Part shown: positions 13,325 through 27,100 of the stretch, in pieces
How positions within the stretch are numbered: the first letter of the stretch is position 1
How the letters are laid out: each line of letters starts with the position of its first letter
From: Brachionus manjavacas
Taxonomy: Eukaryota; Rotifera; Eurotatoria; Ploima; Brachionidae
Direction of reading: 5' to 3'
NCBI GenBank assembly: GCA_019054805.1
Contig: JAHQIY010000029.1
Coordinates: 1 to 64,000, forward strand
Length of the DNA stretch: 64,000 bases
Made by a program: the position numbers and the translations under genes
Notes under the pieces: model-generated
Told to the model about the DNA's origin: nothing
The model's database searches: none
Seen by the model: the letters and a program-made list of their open reading frames with translations, nothing else

Positions 13325-16300
13325 TTTGAACACATCAAACTTTGTGATTTAACAATTTTTTTAACCTGTCACAATCAATTTGCTCAGTTTAACTTGACGA
13401 ACATTTTTTTACTGTTTCGAGGAATTTGAAAGAACTACAGGAATTTGTGATTCTTTTTATTAAATTTTGATGAACAGAATACTTTGTACACATAAAACTT
13501 TGTGATTTTACAATTTTATCAATTTGTAACAATCAATTTGGTCAGTTAAACTTGACGAACATTTTTTTATTTTTTCGAGGAATTTGAATGAACTACAGGA
13601 ATTTGTGATTCCTATTTTTTTAAATTTTACAATTTTATTAATCTGTAACAATCAATTTGTTCAGTTTTACTTGACGAACATTTTTTAACTTTTTTTAGGC
13701 ATTTGAATGTAATTTCAGGAAGTTGTGATTCTTTTTTTTAAATTTTGATTTTATTAATTTGTAACAAACAATTTGCTAGTTTAACTTGACGAACATTTTT
13801 TTACTGTTTCGAGAAATTTGAATGAACTACAGGAATTTGTGATTCTATTTATTTTAATTTTGATGAACAGAATACTTTGAACAGATCTTACTTTACTTGT
13901 TGAACATTTTTTTTACTTTTTCGGGTGCACAGTTAAACTTGACGAACATTTTTTTACCGTTTCGAGGAATTTGAATGAATTACAGTAATTTGTGATTATT
14001 TTTTTTTTTTAAATTTTGATGAACAGAATACTTTGAACAGATCTTACTTTGCAATTTGACAATTTTAATTAATTTGTCACAATCAATTTGCTCAGTTTAG
14101 CTTGACGAACATTTTTTTACTGTTTCGAGGAATTTGAATGAACTACAGGAATTTGTGATTCTTTTTTTTTAATTTTGATGAACAGAATACTTTGAACAGA
14201 TTTTACTTTACTTGTTGAACAATTTTTTTACTTTTTCGGGTGACCAGTTAAACTTGACGAACATTTTTTTACTGTCTCGAGAAATTTGAATGAACTACAG
14301 GAATTTCTGATTCTTTTTTTTAAAATTTTGATGAACAGAATACTTTGTACACATAAAACTTTGTGATTTTACAATTTTATCAATTTGTAACAATCAATTT
14401 GGTCAGTTAAACTTGACGAACATTTTTTAACTTTTTTTAGGCATTTGAATGTAATTTCAGGAAGTTGTGATTCTTTTTTTTTAAATTTTGATTTTATTAA
14501 TTTGTAACAAACAATTTGCTAGTTTAACTTGACGAACATTTTTTTACTGTTTCGAGAAATTTGAATTAACTACAGGAATTTGTGATTCTTTTTATTTTAA
14601 TTTTGATGAACAGAATACTTTGAACAGATCTTACATTACTTGACGAACATTTTTTTACTGTTTCGAGGAATTTGAATGAACTACAGGAATATGTGATTCT
14701 TTTTTTAATTTTGATGAACAGAATACTTTGAACAGATTTTACTTTTTACTTGTTGAACAATTTTTTTACTTTTTCGGGTGCACAGTTAAACTTGACGAAC
14801 ATTTTTTTACTGTCTCGAGAAATTTGAATGAACTACAGGAATTTCTGATTCTTTTTATTAAAATTTTGATGAACAGAATACTTTGTACACATAAAACTTT
14901 GTGATTTTACAATTTTATCAATTTGTAACAATCAATTTGGTCAGTTAAACTTGACGAACATTTTTTAACTTTTTTTAGGCATTTGAATGTAATTTCAGGA
15001 AGTTGTGATTCTTTTTTTTTAAATTTTGATTTTATTAATTTGTAACAAACAATTTGCTAGTTTAACTTGACGAACATTTTTTACTGTTTCGAGGAATTTG
15101 AATGAACTACAGGAATTTGTGATTCTTTTTTTTTAATTTTGATGAACAGAATACTTTGAACAGATCTTACATTACTTGACGAACATTTTTTTACTGTTTC
15201 GAGAAATTTGAATGAACTACAGGAATTTGTGATTCTTTTTATTTTAATTTTGATGAACAGAATACTTTGAACAGATCTTACTTTACTTGTTGAACATTTT
15301 TTTTACTTTTTCGTGCACAGTTAAACTTGACGAACATTTTTTTACTGTTTCGAGGAATTTGAATGAATTACAGTAATTTTGTGATTCTTTTTTTTTAAAT
15401 TTTGATGAACAGAATACTTTGAACAGATCTTACTTTTGCAATTTGACAATTTTAATTAATTTGTCACAATCAATTTGCTCAGTTTAACTTGACGAACAGT
15501 TTTTAACAATTTGTAGGAATTTGAATGAACTTCAGGAGGTTCTGATTCAATTTTTTTAATTTTGATTAACAGAATACTTTGAACACATCAAACTTTGTGA
15601 TTTAACAATTTTTTTTAACCTGTCACAATCAATTTGCTCAGTTTAACTTGACGAACATTTTTTTACTGTTTCGAGGAATTTGAAAGAACTACAGGAATTT
15701 GTGATTCTTTTTTTTAAATTTTGATGAACAGAATACTTTGAACACTTAAAACTTTGAGATTATACAATTTTATCAATTTGTAACAATCAATTTGCTCAGT
15801 TTAACTTGACGAACATTTTTTTACCGTTTCGAGGAATTTGAATGAACTAAAGGAATTTGTGATTCCTTTTTTTTTTTTAAAATTTTGATGAACAGAATAC
15901 TTTGAACAGATCTTACTTTACTTGTTGAACATTTTTTTACTGTTTCGAGGAATTTGAACGAAATATTAGAATGTTGTGATTTTTTTTTTTTATATTTTGA
16001 TGAACAGAATACTTTGAACAGATCTTATCTTACTTGACGAACATTTTTTAACTTTTCGAGAAATTCGAATGAAATATCAGGAAGTTGTGATTCTTTTTTT
16101 TTTAAATTTTGATGAACAGAATACTTTGTACACATAAAACTTTGTGATTTTACAATTTTATCAATTTGTAACAATCAATTTGGTCAGTTAAACTTGACGA
16201 ACATTTTTTAACTTTTTTAGACATTTGAATGTAATTTCAGGAAGTTGTGATTCTTTTTTTTAAATTTTGATTTTATTAATTTGTAACAAACAATTTGCTA

Positions 16301-18366
16301 GTTTAACTTGACGAACATTTTTTTACTGTTTCGAGAAATTTGAATTAACTACAGGAACTTGTGATTCTTTTTATTTTAATTTTGATGAACAGAATACTTT
16401 GAACAGATCTTACATTACTTGACGAACATTTTTTTACTGTTTCGAGGAATTTGAATGAACTACAGGAATATGTGATTCTTTTTTTTTTAATTTTGATGAA
16501 CAGAATACTTTGAACAGATTTTACTTTACTTGTTGAACAATTTTTTTACTTTTTCGGGTGCACAGTTAAACTTGACGAACATTTTTTTACTGTCTCGAGA
16601 AATTTGAATGAACTACAGGAATTTCTGATTCTTTTTTTAAAATTTTGATGAACAGAATACTTTGTACACATAAAACTTTGTGATTTTACAATTTTATCAA
16701 TTTGTAACAATCAATTTGGTCAGTTAAACTTGACGAACATTTTTTAACTTTTTTAGGCATTTGAATGTAATTTCAGGAAGTTGTGATTCTTTTTTTTTTA
16801 AATTTTGATTTTATTAATTTGTAACAATCAATTTGGTCAGTTAAACTTGACGAACATTTTTTAACTGTTTCGAGGAATTTGAATGAACTACAGGAATTTG
16901 TGATTCTTTTTTTTTAATTTTGATGAACAGAATACTTTGAACAGATCTTACATTACTTGACGAACATTTTTTTACTGTTTCGAGAAATTTGAATGAACTA
17001 CAGGAATTTGTGATTCTTTTTATTTTAATTTTGATGAACAGAATACTTTGAACAGATCTTACATTACTTGACGAACATTTTTTTACTGTTTCGAGAAATT
17101 TGAATGAACTACAGGGATTTGTGATTCTTTTTTATTTTAATTTTGATGAACAGAATACTTTGAACAGATCTTACTTTACTTGTTGAACATTTTTTTTACT
17201 TTTTCGGGTGCACAGTTAAACTTGACGAACATTTTTTTACTGTTTCGAGGAATTTGAATGAATTACAGTAATTTGTGATTCTTTTTTTTTTTAAATTTTG
17301 ATGAACAGAATACTTTGAACAGTTCTTACCTTACTTGACGAACATTTTTTAACTTTTCGAGAAATTTGAATGACTTACAGGAAGTTGTGATATTCTTTTT
17401 TAAATTTTGATGAAAAGAATACTTTGAACAAGTTCTTACCTTACTTGACGAACATTTTTTAACTTTTCGAGAAATTTGAATGAAATAACAGGAAGTTGTG
17501 ATTCTTTTTTTAAATTTTGACGAACAGAATACTTTTGAACAGATCTTACTTTACTTGACGAACATTTTTTAACTTTTCGAGAAATTTGAATGACTTACAG
17601 GAAGTTGTGATATTCTTTTTTAAATTTTGATGAAAAGAATACTTTGAACAGTTCTTACCTTACTTGACGAACATTTTTTAACTTTTCGAGAAATTTGAAT
17701 GAAATATCAGGAATTTGTGATTCTTTTTTTTTAAAATTTTGATGAACAGAATACTTTGTACACATAAAACTTTGTGATTTTACAATTTTATCAATTTGTA
17801 ACAATCAATTTGGTCAGTTAAACTTGACGAACATTTTTTTAGTTTTTCGAGGAATTTGAATGAACTACAGGAATTTGTGATTCTTTTTATTTTAATTTTT
17901 ATGAACAGAATACTTTGAACAGATATTACTTTACTTGTTGAACATTTTTTTTACTTTTTCGGGTGCACAGTTAAACTTGACGAACATTATTTTACTGTTT
18001 CGAGGAATTTGAATGAATTACAGTAATTTGTGATTCTTTTTTTTAAATTTTGATGAACAGAATACTTTGAACAGATCTTACTTTGCAATTTGACAATTTT
18101 AATTAATTTGTCACAATCAATTTGCTCAGTTTAGCTTGACGAACATTTTTTTACTGTTTCGAGGGAATTTGAATGAACTACAGGAATTTGTGATTCTTTT
18201 TTTAATTTTGATGAACAGAATACTTTGAACAGATTTTACTTTACTTGTTGAACAATTTTTTTACTTTTTCGGGTGCACAGTTAAACTTGACGAACATTTT
18301 TTTACTGTCTCGAGAAATTTGAATGAACTACAGGAATTTCTGATTCTTTTTTTTAAAATTTTGATG
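13325..18366 (-). repeat. Satellite array block 4, inverted
   Basis: T-rich orientation. It begins abruptly at 'attgtc/tttgaacacatc', where a forward monomer is cut part-way and an inverted monomer starts. It is the mirror of block 3 with the centre of symmetry near 12.8 kb; the immediate flanks are not perfectly palindromic. The stretch 14.0-16.0 kb is a direct copy of 30.0-32.0 kb, offset about 15998 bp, sharing the rare variants 'ggaatatgtgattc' and 'gaacacttaaaactttgag'. Confidence 0.93.
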
Positions 18367-21300
18367 TGTTAATCAAAATTAAAAAAAATTGAATCAGAAC
18401 GTTCATTCAATCAAATCAAATCCATCAATCAAATCAAGTTCATTCAAATCCTACAAAATGTTAAAAACTGTTCGTCAAGTTAAACTGAGCAAATTGATTG
18501 TGACAAATTAATTAAATTGTCAAATTGCAAAGTAAGATCTGTTCAAAGTATTCTGTTCATCAAAATTTAAAAAAAAAAAGAATCACAACTTCCTGATATT
18601 TCATTCAAATTTCTCGAAAAGTTAAAAAATGTTCGTCAAGTAAGGTAAGAACTGTTCAAAGTATTCTTTTCATCAAAATTTAAAAAAGAATATCACAACT
18701 TCCTGTAAGTCATTCAAATTTCTCGAAAAGTTAAAAAATGTTCGTCAAGTAAAGTAAGATCTGTTCAAAGTATTCTGTTCATCAAAATTTAAAAAAAAAA
18801 GAATCACAAATTACTGTAATTCATTCAAATTCCTCGAAACAGTAAAAAAATGTTCGTCAAGTTAAACTGAGCAAATTGATTGTGACAGGTTAAAAAAATT
18901 GTTAAATCACAAAGTTTGTTGTGTTCAAAGTATTCTGTTAATCAAAATTAAAAAAAATTGAATCAGAACCTCCTGAAGTTCATTCAAATCCTACAAAATG
19001 TTAAAAACTGTTCGTCAAGTTAAACTGAGCAAATTGATTGTGACAAATTAATTAAATTGTCAAATTGCAAAGTAAGATCTGTTCAAAGCATTCTGTTCAT
19101 CAAAATTTAAAAAAAAAAAGAATCACAACTTCCTGATATTTCATTCAAATTTCTCGAAAAGTTAAAAAATGTTCGTCAAGTAAGATAAGAACTGTTCAAA
19201 GTATTCTGTTCATCAAAATATAAAAAAAAAAAAATCACAACATTCTAATATTTCGTTCAAATTCCTCGAAACAGTAAAAAAATGTTCAACAAGTAAAGTA
19301 AGATCTGTTCAAAGTATTCTGTTCAACAAAATTTTAAAAAAAAAAAAGGAATCACAAATTCCTGTAGTTCATTCAAATTCCTCGAAAAACTAAAAAAATG
19401 TTCGTCAAGTTTAACTGACCAAATTGATTGTTACAAATTGATAAAATTGTAAAATCACAAAGTTTTATGTGTACAAAGTATTCTGTTCATCAAAATTTAA
19501 AAAAAAGAATCACAAATTCCTGTAGTTCTTTCAAATTCCTCGAAACAGTAAAAAAATGTTCGTCAAGTTAAACTGAGCAAATTGATTGTGACAGGTTAAA
19601 AAAATTGTTAAATCACAAAGTTTGATGTGTTCAAAGTATTCTGTTAATCAAAATTTAAAAAAAATTGAATCAGAACCTCCTGAAGTTCATTCAAATTCCT
19701 ACAAATTGTTAAAAACTGTTCGTCAAGTTAAACTGAGCAAATTGATTGTGACAAATTAATTAAAATTGTCAAATTGCAAAGTAAGATCTGTTCAAAGTAT
19801 TCTGTTCATCAAAATTTAAAAAAAAGAATCACAAATTACTGTAATTCATTCAAATTCCTCGAAACAGTAAAAAAATGTTCGTCAAGTTTAACTGTGCACC
19901 CGAAAAAGTAAAAAAAATGTTCAACAAGTAAAGTAAGATCTGTTCAAAGTATTCTGTTCATCAAAATTAAAATAAAAAGAATCACAAATTCCTGTAGTTC
20001 ATTCAAATTTCTCGAAACAGTAAAAAAATGTTCGTCAAGTAATGTAAGATCTGTTCAAAGTATTCTGTTCATCAAAATTAAAAAAAAAGAATCACAAATT
20101 CCTGTAGTTCATTCAAATTCCTCGAAACAGTAAAAAAATGTTCGTCAAGTTAAACTAGCAAATTGTTTGTTACAAATTAATAAAATCAAAATTTAAAAAA
20201 AAAAGAATCACAACTTCCTGAAATTACATTCAAATGCCTAAAAAAAGTTAAAAAATGTTCGTCAAGTTTAACTGACCGAATTGATTGTTACAAATTGATA
20301 AAATTGTAAAATCACAAAGTTTTATGTGTACAAAGTATTCTGTTCATCAAAATTTAAAAAAAAAGAATCAGAAATTCCTGTAGTTCATTCAAATTTCTCG
20401 AGACAGTAAAAAAATGTTCGTCAAGTTTAACTGTGCACCCGAAAAAAAGTAAAAAAATTGTTCAACAAGTAAAGTAAAATCTGTTCAAAGTATTCTGTTC
20501 ATCAAAATTAAAAAAAGAATCACATATTCCTGTAGTTCATTCAAATTCCTCGAAACAGTAAAAAAATGTTCGTCAAGTAATGTAAGATCTGTTCAAAGTA
20601 TTCTGTTCATCAAAATTAAAATAAAAAGAATCACAAATTCCTGTAGTTAATTCAAATTTCTCGAAACAGTAAAAAAATGTTCGTCAAGTTAAACTAGCAA
20701 ATTGTTTGTTACAAATTAATAAAATCAAAATTTAAAAAAAAAGAATCACAACTTCCTGAAATTACATTCAAATGCCTAAAAAAAGTTAAAAAATGTTCGT
20801 CAAGTTTAACTGACCAAATTGATTGTTACAAATTGATAAAATTGTAAAATCACAAAGTTTTATGTGTACAAAGTATTCTGTTCATCAAAATTTTAAAAAA
20901 AAGAATCAGAAATTCCTGTAGTTCATTCAAATTTCTCGAGACAGTAAAAAAATGTTCGTCAAGTTTAACTGGTCACCCGAAAAAGTAAAAAAATTGTTCA
21001 ACAAGTAAAGTAAAATCTGTTCAAAGTATTCTGTTCATCAAAATTAAAAAAAAAAGAATCACAAATTCCTGTAGTTCATTCAAATTCCTCGAAACAGTAA
21101 AAAAATGTTCGTCAAGCTAAACTGAGCAAATTGATTGTGACAAATTAATTAAAATTGTCAAATTGCAAAGTAAGATCTGTTCAAAGTATTCTGTTCATCA
21201 AAATTTAAAAAAAAAAGAATCACAAATTACTGTAATTCATTCAAATTCCTCGAAACAGTAAAAAAATGTTCGTCAAGTTTAACTGTGCACCCGAAAAAGT

Positions 21301-24078
21301 AAAAAAAATGTTCAACAAGTAAAGTAAGATCTGTTCAAAGTATTCTGTTCATCAAAATTAAAATAAAAAGAATCACAAATTCCTGTAGTTCATTCAAATT
21401 TCTCGAAACAGTAAAAAAATGTTCGTCAAGTTTAACTGTGCACCCGAAAAAGTAAAAAAAAATGTTCAACAAGTAAAGTAAGATCTGTTCAAAGTATTCT
21501 GTTCATCAAAATTAAAATAAAAAGAATCACAAATTCCTGTAGTTCATTCAAATTTCTCGAAACAGTAAAAAAATGTTCGTCAAGTTAAACTAGCAAATTG
21601 TTTGTTACAAATTAATAAAATCAAAATTTAAAAAAAAAAGAATCACAACTTCCTGAAATTACATTCAAATGCCTAAAAAAGTTAAAAAATGTTCGTCAAG
21701 TAAAACTGAACAAATTGATTGTTACAGATTAATAAAATTGTAAAATTTAAAAAAAAGGAATCACAAATTCCTGTAGTTCATTCAAATTCCTCGAAAAACT
21801 AAAAAAATGTTCGTCAAGTTTAACTGACCAAATTGATTGTTACAAATTGATAAAATTGTAAAATCACAAAGTTTTATGTGTACAAAGTATTCTGTTCATC
21901 AAAATTTAAAAAAAAGAATCACAAATTCCTGTAGTTCTTTCAAATTCCTCGAAACAGTAAAAAAATGTTCGTCAAGTTAAACTGAGCAAATTGATTGTGA
22001 CAGGTTAAAAAATTGTTAAATCACAAAGTTTGATGTGTTCAAAGTATTCTGTTAATCAAAATTAAAAAAAATTGAATCAGAACCTCCTGAAGTTCATTCA
22101 AATTCCTACAAATTGTTAAAAACTGTTCGTCAAGTTAAACTGAGCAAATTGATTGTGACAAATTAATTAAAATTGTCAAATTGCAAAGTAAGATCTGTTC
22201 AAAGTATTCTGTTCATCAAAATTTAAAAAAAAAGAATCACAAATTACTGTAATTCATTCAAATTCCTCGACACAGTAAAAAAATGTTCGTCAAGTTTAAC
22301 TGTGCACCCGAAAAAGTAAAAAAATGTTCAACAAGTAAAGTAAGATCTGTTCAAAGTATTCTGTTCATCAAAATTAAAATAAAAAGAATCACAAATTCCT
22401 GTAGTTCATTCAAATTTCTCGAAACAGTAAAAAAATGTTCGTCAAGTAATGTAAGATCTGTTCAAAGTATTCTGTTCATCAAAATTAAAAAAAAAAGAAT
22501 CACAAATTCCTGTAGTTCATTCAAATTCCTCGAAACAGTAAAAAAATGTTCGTCAAGTTAAACTAGCAAATTGTTTGTTACAAATTAATAAAATCAAAAT
22601 TTAAAAAAAAAAGAATCACAACTTCCTGAAATTACATTCAAATGCCTAAAAAAAGTTAAAAAATGTTCGTCAAGTAAAACTGAACAAATTGATTGTTACA
22701 GATTAATAAAATTGTAAAATTTAAAAAAAAAGGAATCACAAATTCCTGTAGTTCATTCAAATTCCTCGAAAAACTAAAAAAATGTTCGTCAAGTTTAACT
22801 GACCAAATTGATTGTTACAAATTGATAAAATTGTAAAATCACAAAGTTTTATGTGTACAAAGTATTCTGTTCATCAAAATTTAAAAAAAAAAAGAATCAC
22901 AAATTCCTGTAGTTCTTTCAAATTCCTCGAAACAGTAAAAAATGTTCGTCAAGTTAAACTGAGCAAATTGATTGTGACAGGTTAAAAAAATTGTTAAATC
23001 ACAAAGTTTGATGTGTTCAAAGTATTCTGTTAATCAAAATTAAAAAAATTGAATCAGAACCTCCTGAAGTTCATTCAAATTCCTACAAATTGTTAAAAAC
23101 TGTTCGTCAAGTTAAACTGAGCAAATTGATTGTGACAAATTAATTAAAATTGTCAAATTGCAAAGTAAGATCTGTTCAAAGTATTCTGTTCATCAAAATT
23201 TAAAAAAAAAGAATCACAAATTACTGTAATTCATTCAAATTCCTCGAAACAGTAAAAAAATGTTCGTCAAGTTTAACTGTGCACCCGAAAAAGTAAAAAA
23301 AATGTTCAACAAGTAAAGTAAGATCTGTTCAAAGTATTCTGTTCATCAAAATTAAAATAAAAAGAATCACAAATTCCTGTAGTTCATTCAAATTTCTCGA
23401 AACAGTAAAAAAATGTTCGTCAAGTAATGTAAGATCTGTTCAAAGTATTCTGTTCATCAAAATTAAAAAAAAGAATCACAAATTCCTGTAGTTCATTCAA
23501 ATTTCTCGAAACAGTAAAAAAATGTTCGTCAAGTTAAACTAGCAAATTGTTTGTTACAAATTAATAAAATCAAAATTTAAAAAAAGAATCACAACTTCCT
23601 GAAATTACATTCAAATGCCTAAAAAAAGTTAAAAAATGTTCGTCAAGTTTAACTGACCAAATTGATTGTTACAAATTGATAAAATTGTAAAATCACAAAG
23701 TTTTATGTGTACAAAGTATTCTGTTCATCAAAATTTTAAAAAAAAGAATCAGAAATTCCTGTAGTTCATTCAAATTTCTCGAGACAGTAAAAAAATGTTC
23801 GTCAAGTTTAACTGTGCACCCGAAAAAGTAAAAAAATTGTTCAACAAGTAAAGTAAAATCTGTTCAAAGTATTCTGTTCATCAAAATTAAAAAAAAGAAT
23901 CACAAATTCCAGTAGTTCATTCAAATTCCTCGAAACAGTAAAAAAATGTTCGTCAAGCTAAACTGAGCAAATTGATTGTGACAAATTAATTAAAATTGTC
24001 AAATTGCAAAGTAAGATCTGTTCAAAGTATTCTGTTCATCAAAATCTAAAAAAAAAAGAATCACAACTTCCTGATATT
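18367..24078 (+). repeat. Satellite array block 5, forward
   Basis: Forward satellite that starts at a minus-to-plus junction ('gatgtgttaatcaaaatt'), the reverse complement of the junction at about 32812. Just inside it is a short tgatt-rich filler at about 18400-18438, matching the filler at about 7118-7160. It contains regular higher-order blocks, for example 20.1-20.7 kb and 22.5-23.5 kb, and ends at the X stub at 24079. Confidence 0.93.
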
Positions 24079-24133
24079 TTTATTCAAGAAAGATAATTTT
24101 TATTCAAAAAACTAATTTTTCTACTAGATAAGA
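24079..24133 (+). repeat. Stub of element X outer end at a satellite flip point
   Basis: The sequence 'ttattcaagaaagataattt' through 'ttctactagataa' equals the first about 55 bp of X at 45069. Instead of continuing into X it switches directly to inverted satellite ('gaaacatttttttt'). It is the reverse complement of the stub at 2265-2322, including both satellite flanks. Confidence 0.87.
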
Positions 24134-27100
24134 AACATTTTTTTTAATTTTTCGGGTGCACTGTTAAACTTGACGTAAATTTTTTAGTTTTTCGAGGAAT
24201 TTGAATGAACTACAGGAATTTGTGATTCTTTTTTTTTAATTTTGACGAACTGAATACTTTGAACACATAAAACTTTGTGATTTTACAATTTTATCAATTT
24301 GTAAAAATCAATTTGCTCAGTTTAACTTGACGAACATTTTTTTACTGTTTCGAGGAATTTGAATGAACTAAAGGAATTTGTGATTCCTTTTTTTTAAATT
24401 TTGATGAACAGAATACTTTGAACAGATTTTACTTTAACTGTTGAACATTTTTTTACTGTTTCGAGGAATTTGAACGAAATATTAGAATGTTGTGATTTTA
24501 TTTTTTTAAATTTTGATGAACAGAATACTTTGAACGGATCTTACATTACTTGACGAACATTTTTTTACTGTTTCGAGAAATTTGAATGAACTACAGGAAT
24601 TTGTGATTCTTTTTATTTTAATTTTGATGAACAGAATACTTTGAACAGATCTTACTTTACTTGTTGAACATTTTTTTTACTTTTTCGGGTGCACTGTTAA
24701 ACTTGACGAACATTTTTTTAGTTTTTCGAGGAATTTGAATGAACTACAGGAATTTGTGATTCTTTTTTTTAATTTTGATGAACAGAATACTTTGAACACA
24801 TAAAACTTTGTGATTTTTACAATTTTATCAATTTGTAACAATCAATTTGCTCAGTTTAACTTGACGAACATTTTTTTACTGTTTCGAGGAATTTGAATGA
24901 ACTACAGGAATTTGTGATTCTTTTTTTTTTAATTTTGATGAACAGAATACTTTGAACACATCAAACTTTGTGATTTAACAATTTTTTTAACCTGTCACAA
25001 TCAATTTGCTCAGTTTAACTTGACGAACATTTTTTTACTGTTTCGAGGAATTTGAATGAAATACAGGAATTTGTGATTCTTTTTTTTAAATTTTGATGAA
25101 CAGAATACTTTGAACACATAAAACTTTGTGATTTTACAATTTTATCAATTTGTAACAATCAATTTGCTCAGTTTAACTTGACGAACATTTTTTTACTGTT
25201 TCGAGGAATTTGGATGAACTAAAGGAATTTGTGATTCCTTTTTTTTTTTTAAATTTTGATGAACAGAATACTTTGAACAGATCTTACTTTACTTGTTGAA
25301 CATTTTTTTACTGTTTCGAGGAATTTGATCGAAATATTAGAATGTTGTGATTTTATTTTTTTTAAATTTTGATGAACAGAATACTTTGAACGGATCTTAC
25401 ATTACTTGACGAACATTTTTTTACTGTTTCGAGAAATTTGAATGAACTACAGGAATTTGTGATTCTTTTATTTTAATTTTGATGAACAGAATACTTTGAA
25501 CAGATCTTACTTTACTTGTTGAACATTTTTTACTTTTTCGGGTGCACAGTTAAACTTGACGAACATTTTTTTACTGTTTCGAGGAATTTGAATGAATTAC
25601 AGTAATTTGTGATTCTTTTTTTTTAAATTTTGATGAACAGAATACTTTGAACAGATCTTTCTTTACTTGACGAACATTTTTTAACTTTTCGAGAAATTTG
25701 AATGACTTACAGGAAGTTGTGATACTCTTTTTAAATTTTGATGAAAAGAATACTTTGAACAGTTCTTACCTTACTTGACGAACATTTTTTTACTGTTTCG
25801 AGGAATTTGAATGAATTACAGTAATTTGTGATTCTTTTTTTTAAATTTTGATGAACAGAATACTTTGAACAGATCTTACTTTGCAATTTGACAATTTTAA
25901 TTAATTTGTCACAATCAATTTGCTCAGTTTAGCTTGACGAACATTTTTTACTGTTTCGTGGAATTTGAATGAACTACAGGAATTTGTGATTCTTTTTTTT
26001 TAATTTTGATGAACAGAATACTTTGAACAGATTTTACTTTACTTGTTGAAGAATTTTTTTACTTTTTCGGGTGACCAGTTAAACTTGACGAACATTTTTT
26101 TACTGTCTCGAGAAATTTGAATGAACTACAGGAATTTCTGATTCTTTTTTTAAAATTTTGATGAACAGAATACTTTGTACACATAAAACTTTGTGATTTT
26201 AGAATTTTATCAATTTGTAACAATCAATTTGGTCAGTTAAACTTGACGAACATTTTTTAACTTTTTTAGGCATTTGAATGTAATTTCAGGAAGTTGTGAT
26301 TCTTTTTTTTAAATTTTGATTTTATTAATTTGTAACAAACAATTTGCTAGTTTAACTTGACGAGCATTTTTTTACTGTTTCGAGAAATTTGAATTAACTA
26401 CAGGAATTTGTGATTCTTTTTATTTTAATTTTGATGAACAGAATACTTTGAACAGATCTTACATTACTTGACGAACATTTTTTTACTGTTTCGAGGAATT
26501 TGAATGAACTACAGGAATATGTGATTCTTTTTTTTAATTTTGATGAACAGAATACTTTGAACAGATTTTACTTTACTTGTTGAACAATTTTTTTACTTTT
26601 TCGGGTGCACAGTTAAACTTGACGAACATTTTTTTACTGTCTCGAGAAATTTGAATGAACTACAGGAATTTCTGATTCTTTTTTTTAAAATTTTGATGAA
26701 CAGAATACTTTGAACAGATCTTACTTTACTTGTTGAAAATTTTTTTTACTTTTTCGGGTGCACAGTTAAACTTGACGAACATTTTTTTACTGTTTCGAGG
26801 AATTTGAATGAATTACAGTAATTTGTGATTCTTTTTTTTTTAAATTTTGATGAACAGAATACTTTGAACAGATCTTACTTTGCAATTTGACAATTTTAAT
26901 TAATTTGTCACAATCAATTTGCTCAGTTTAACTTGACGAACAGTTTTTAACAATTTGTAGGAATTTGAATGAACTTCAGGAGGTTCTGATTCAATTTTTT
27001 TTAATTTTGATTAACAGAATACTTTGAACACATCAAACTTTGTGATTTAACAATTTTTTTAACCTGTCACAATCAATTTGCTCAGTTTAACTTGACGAAC

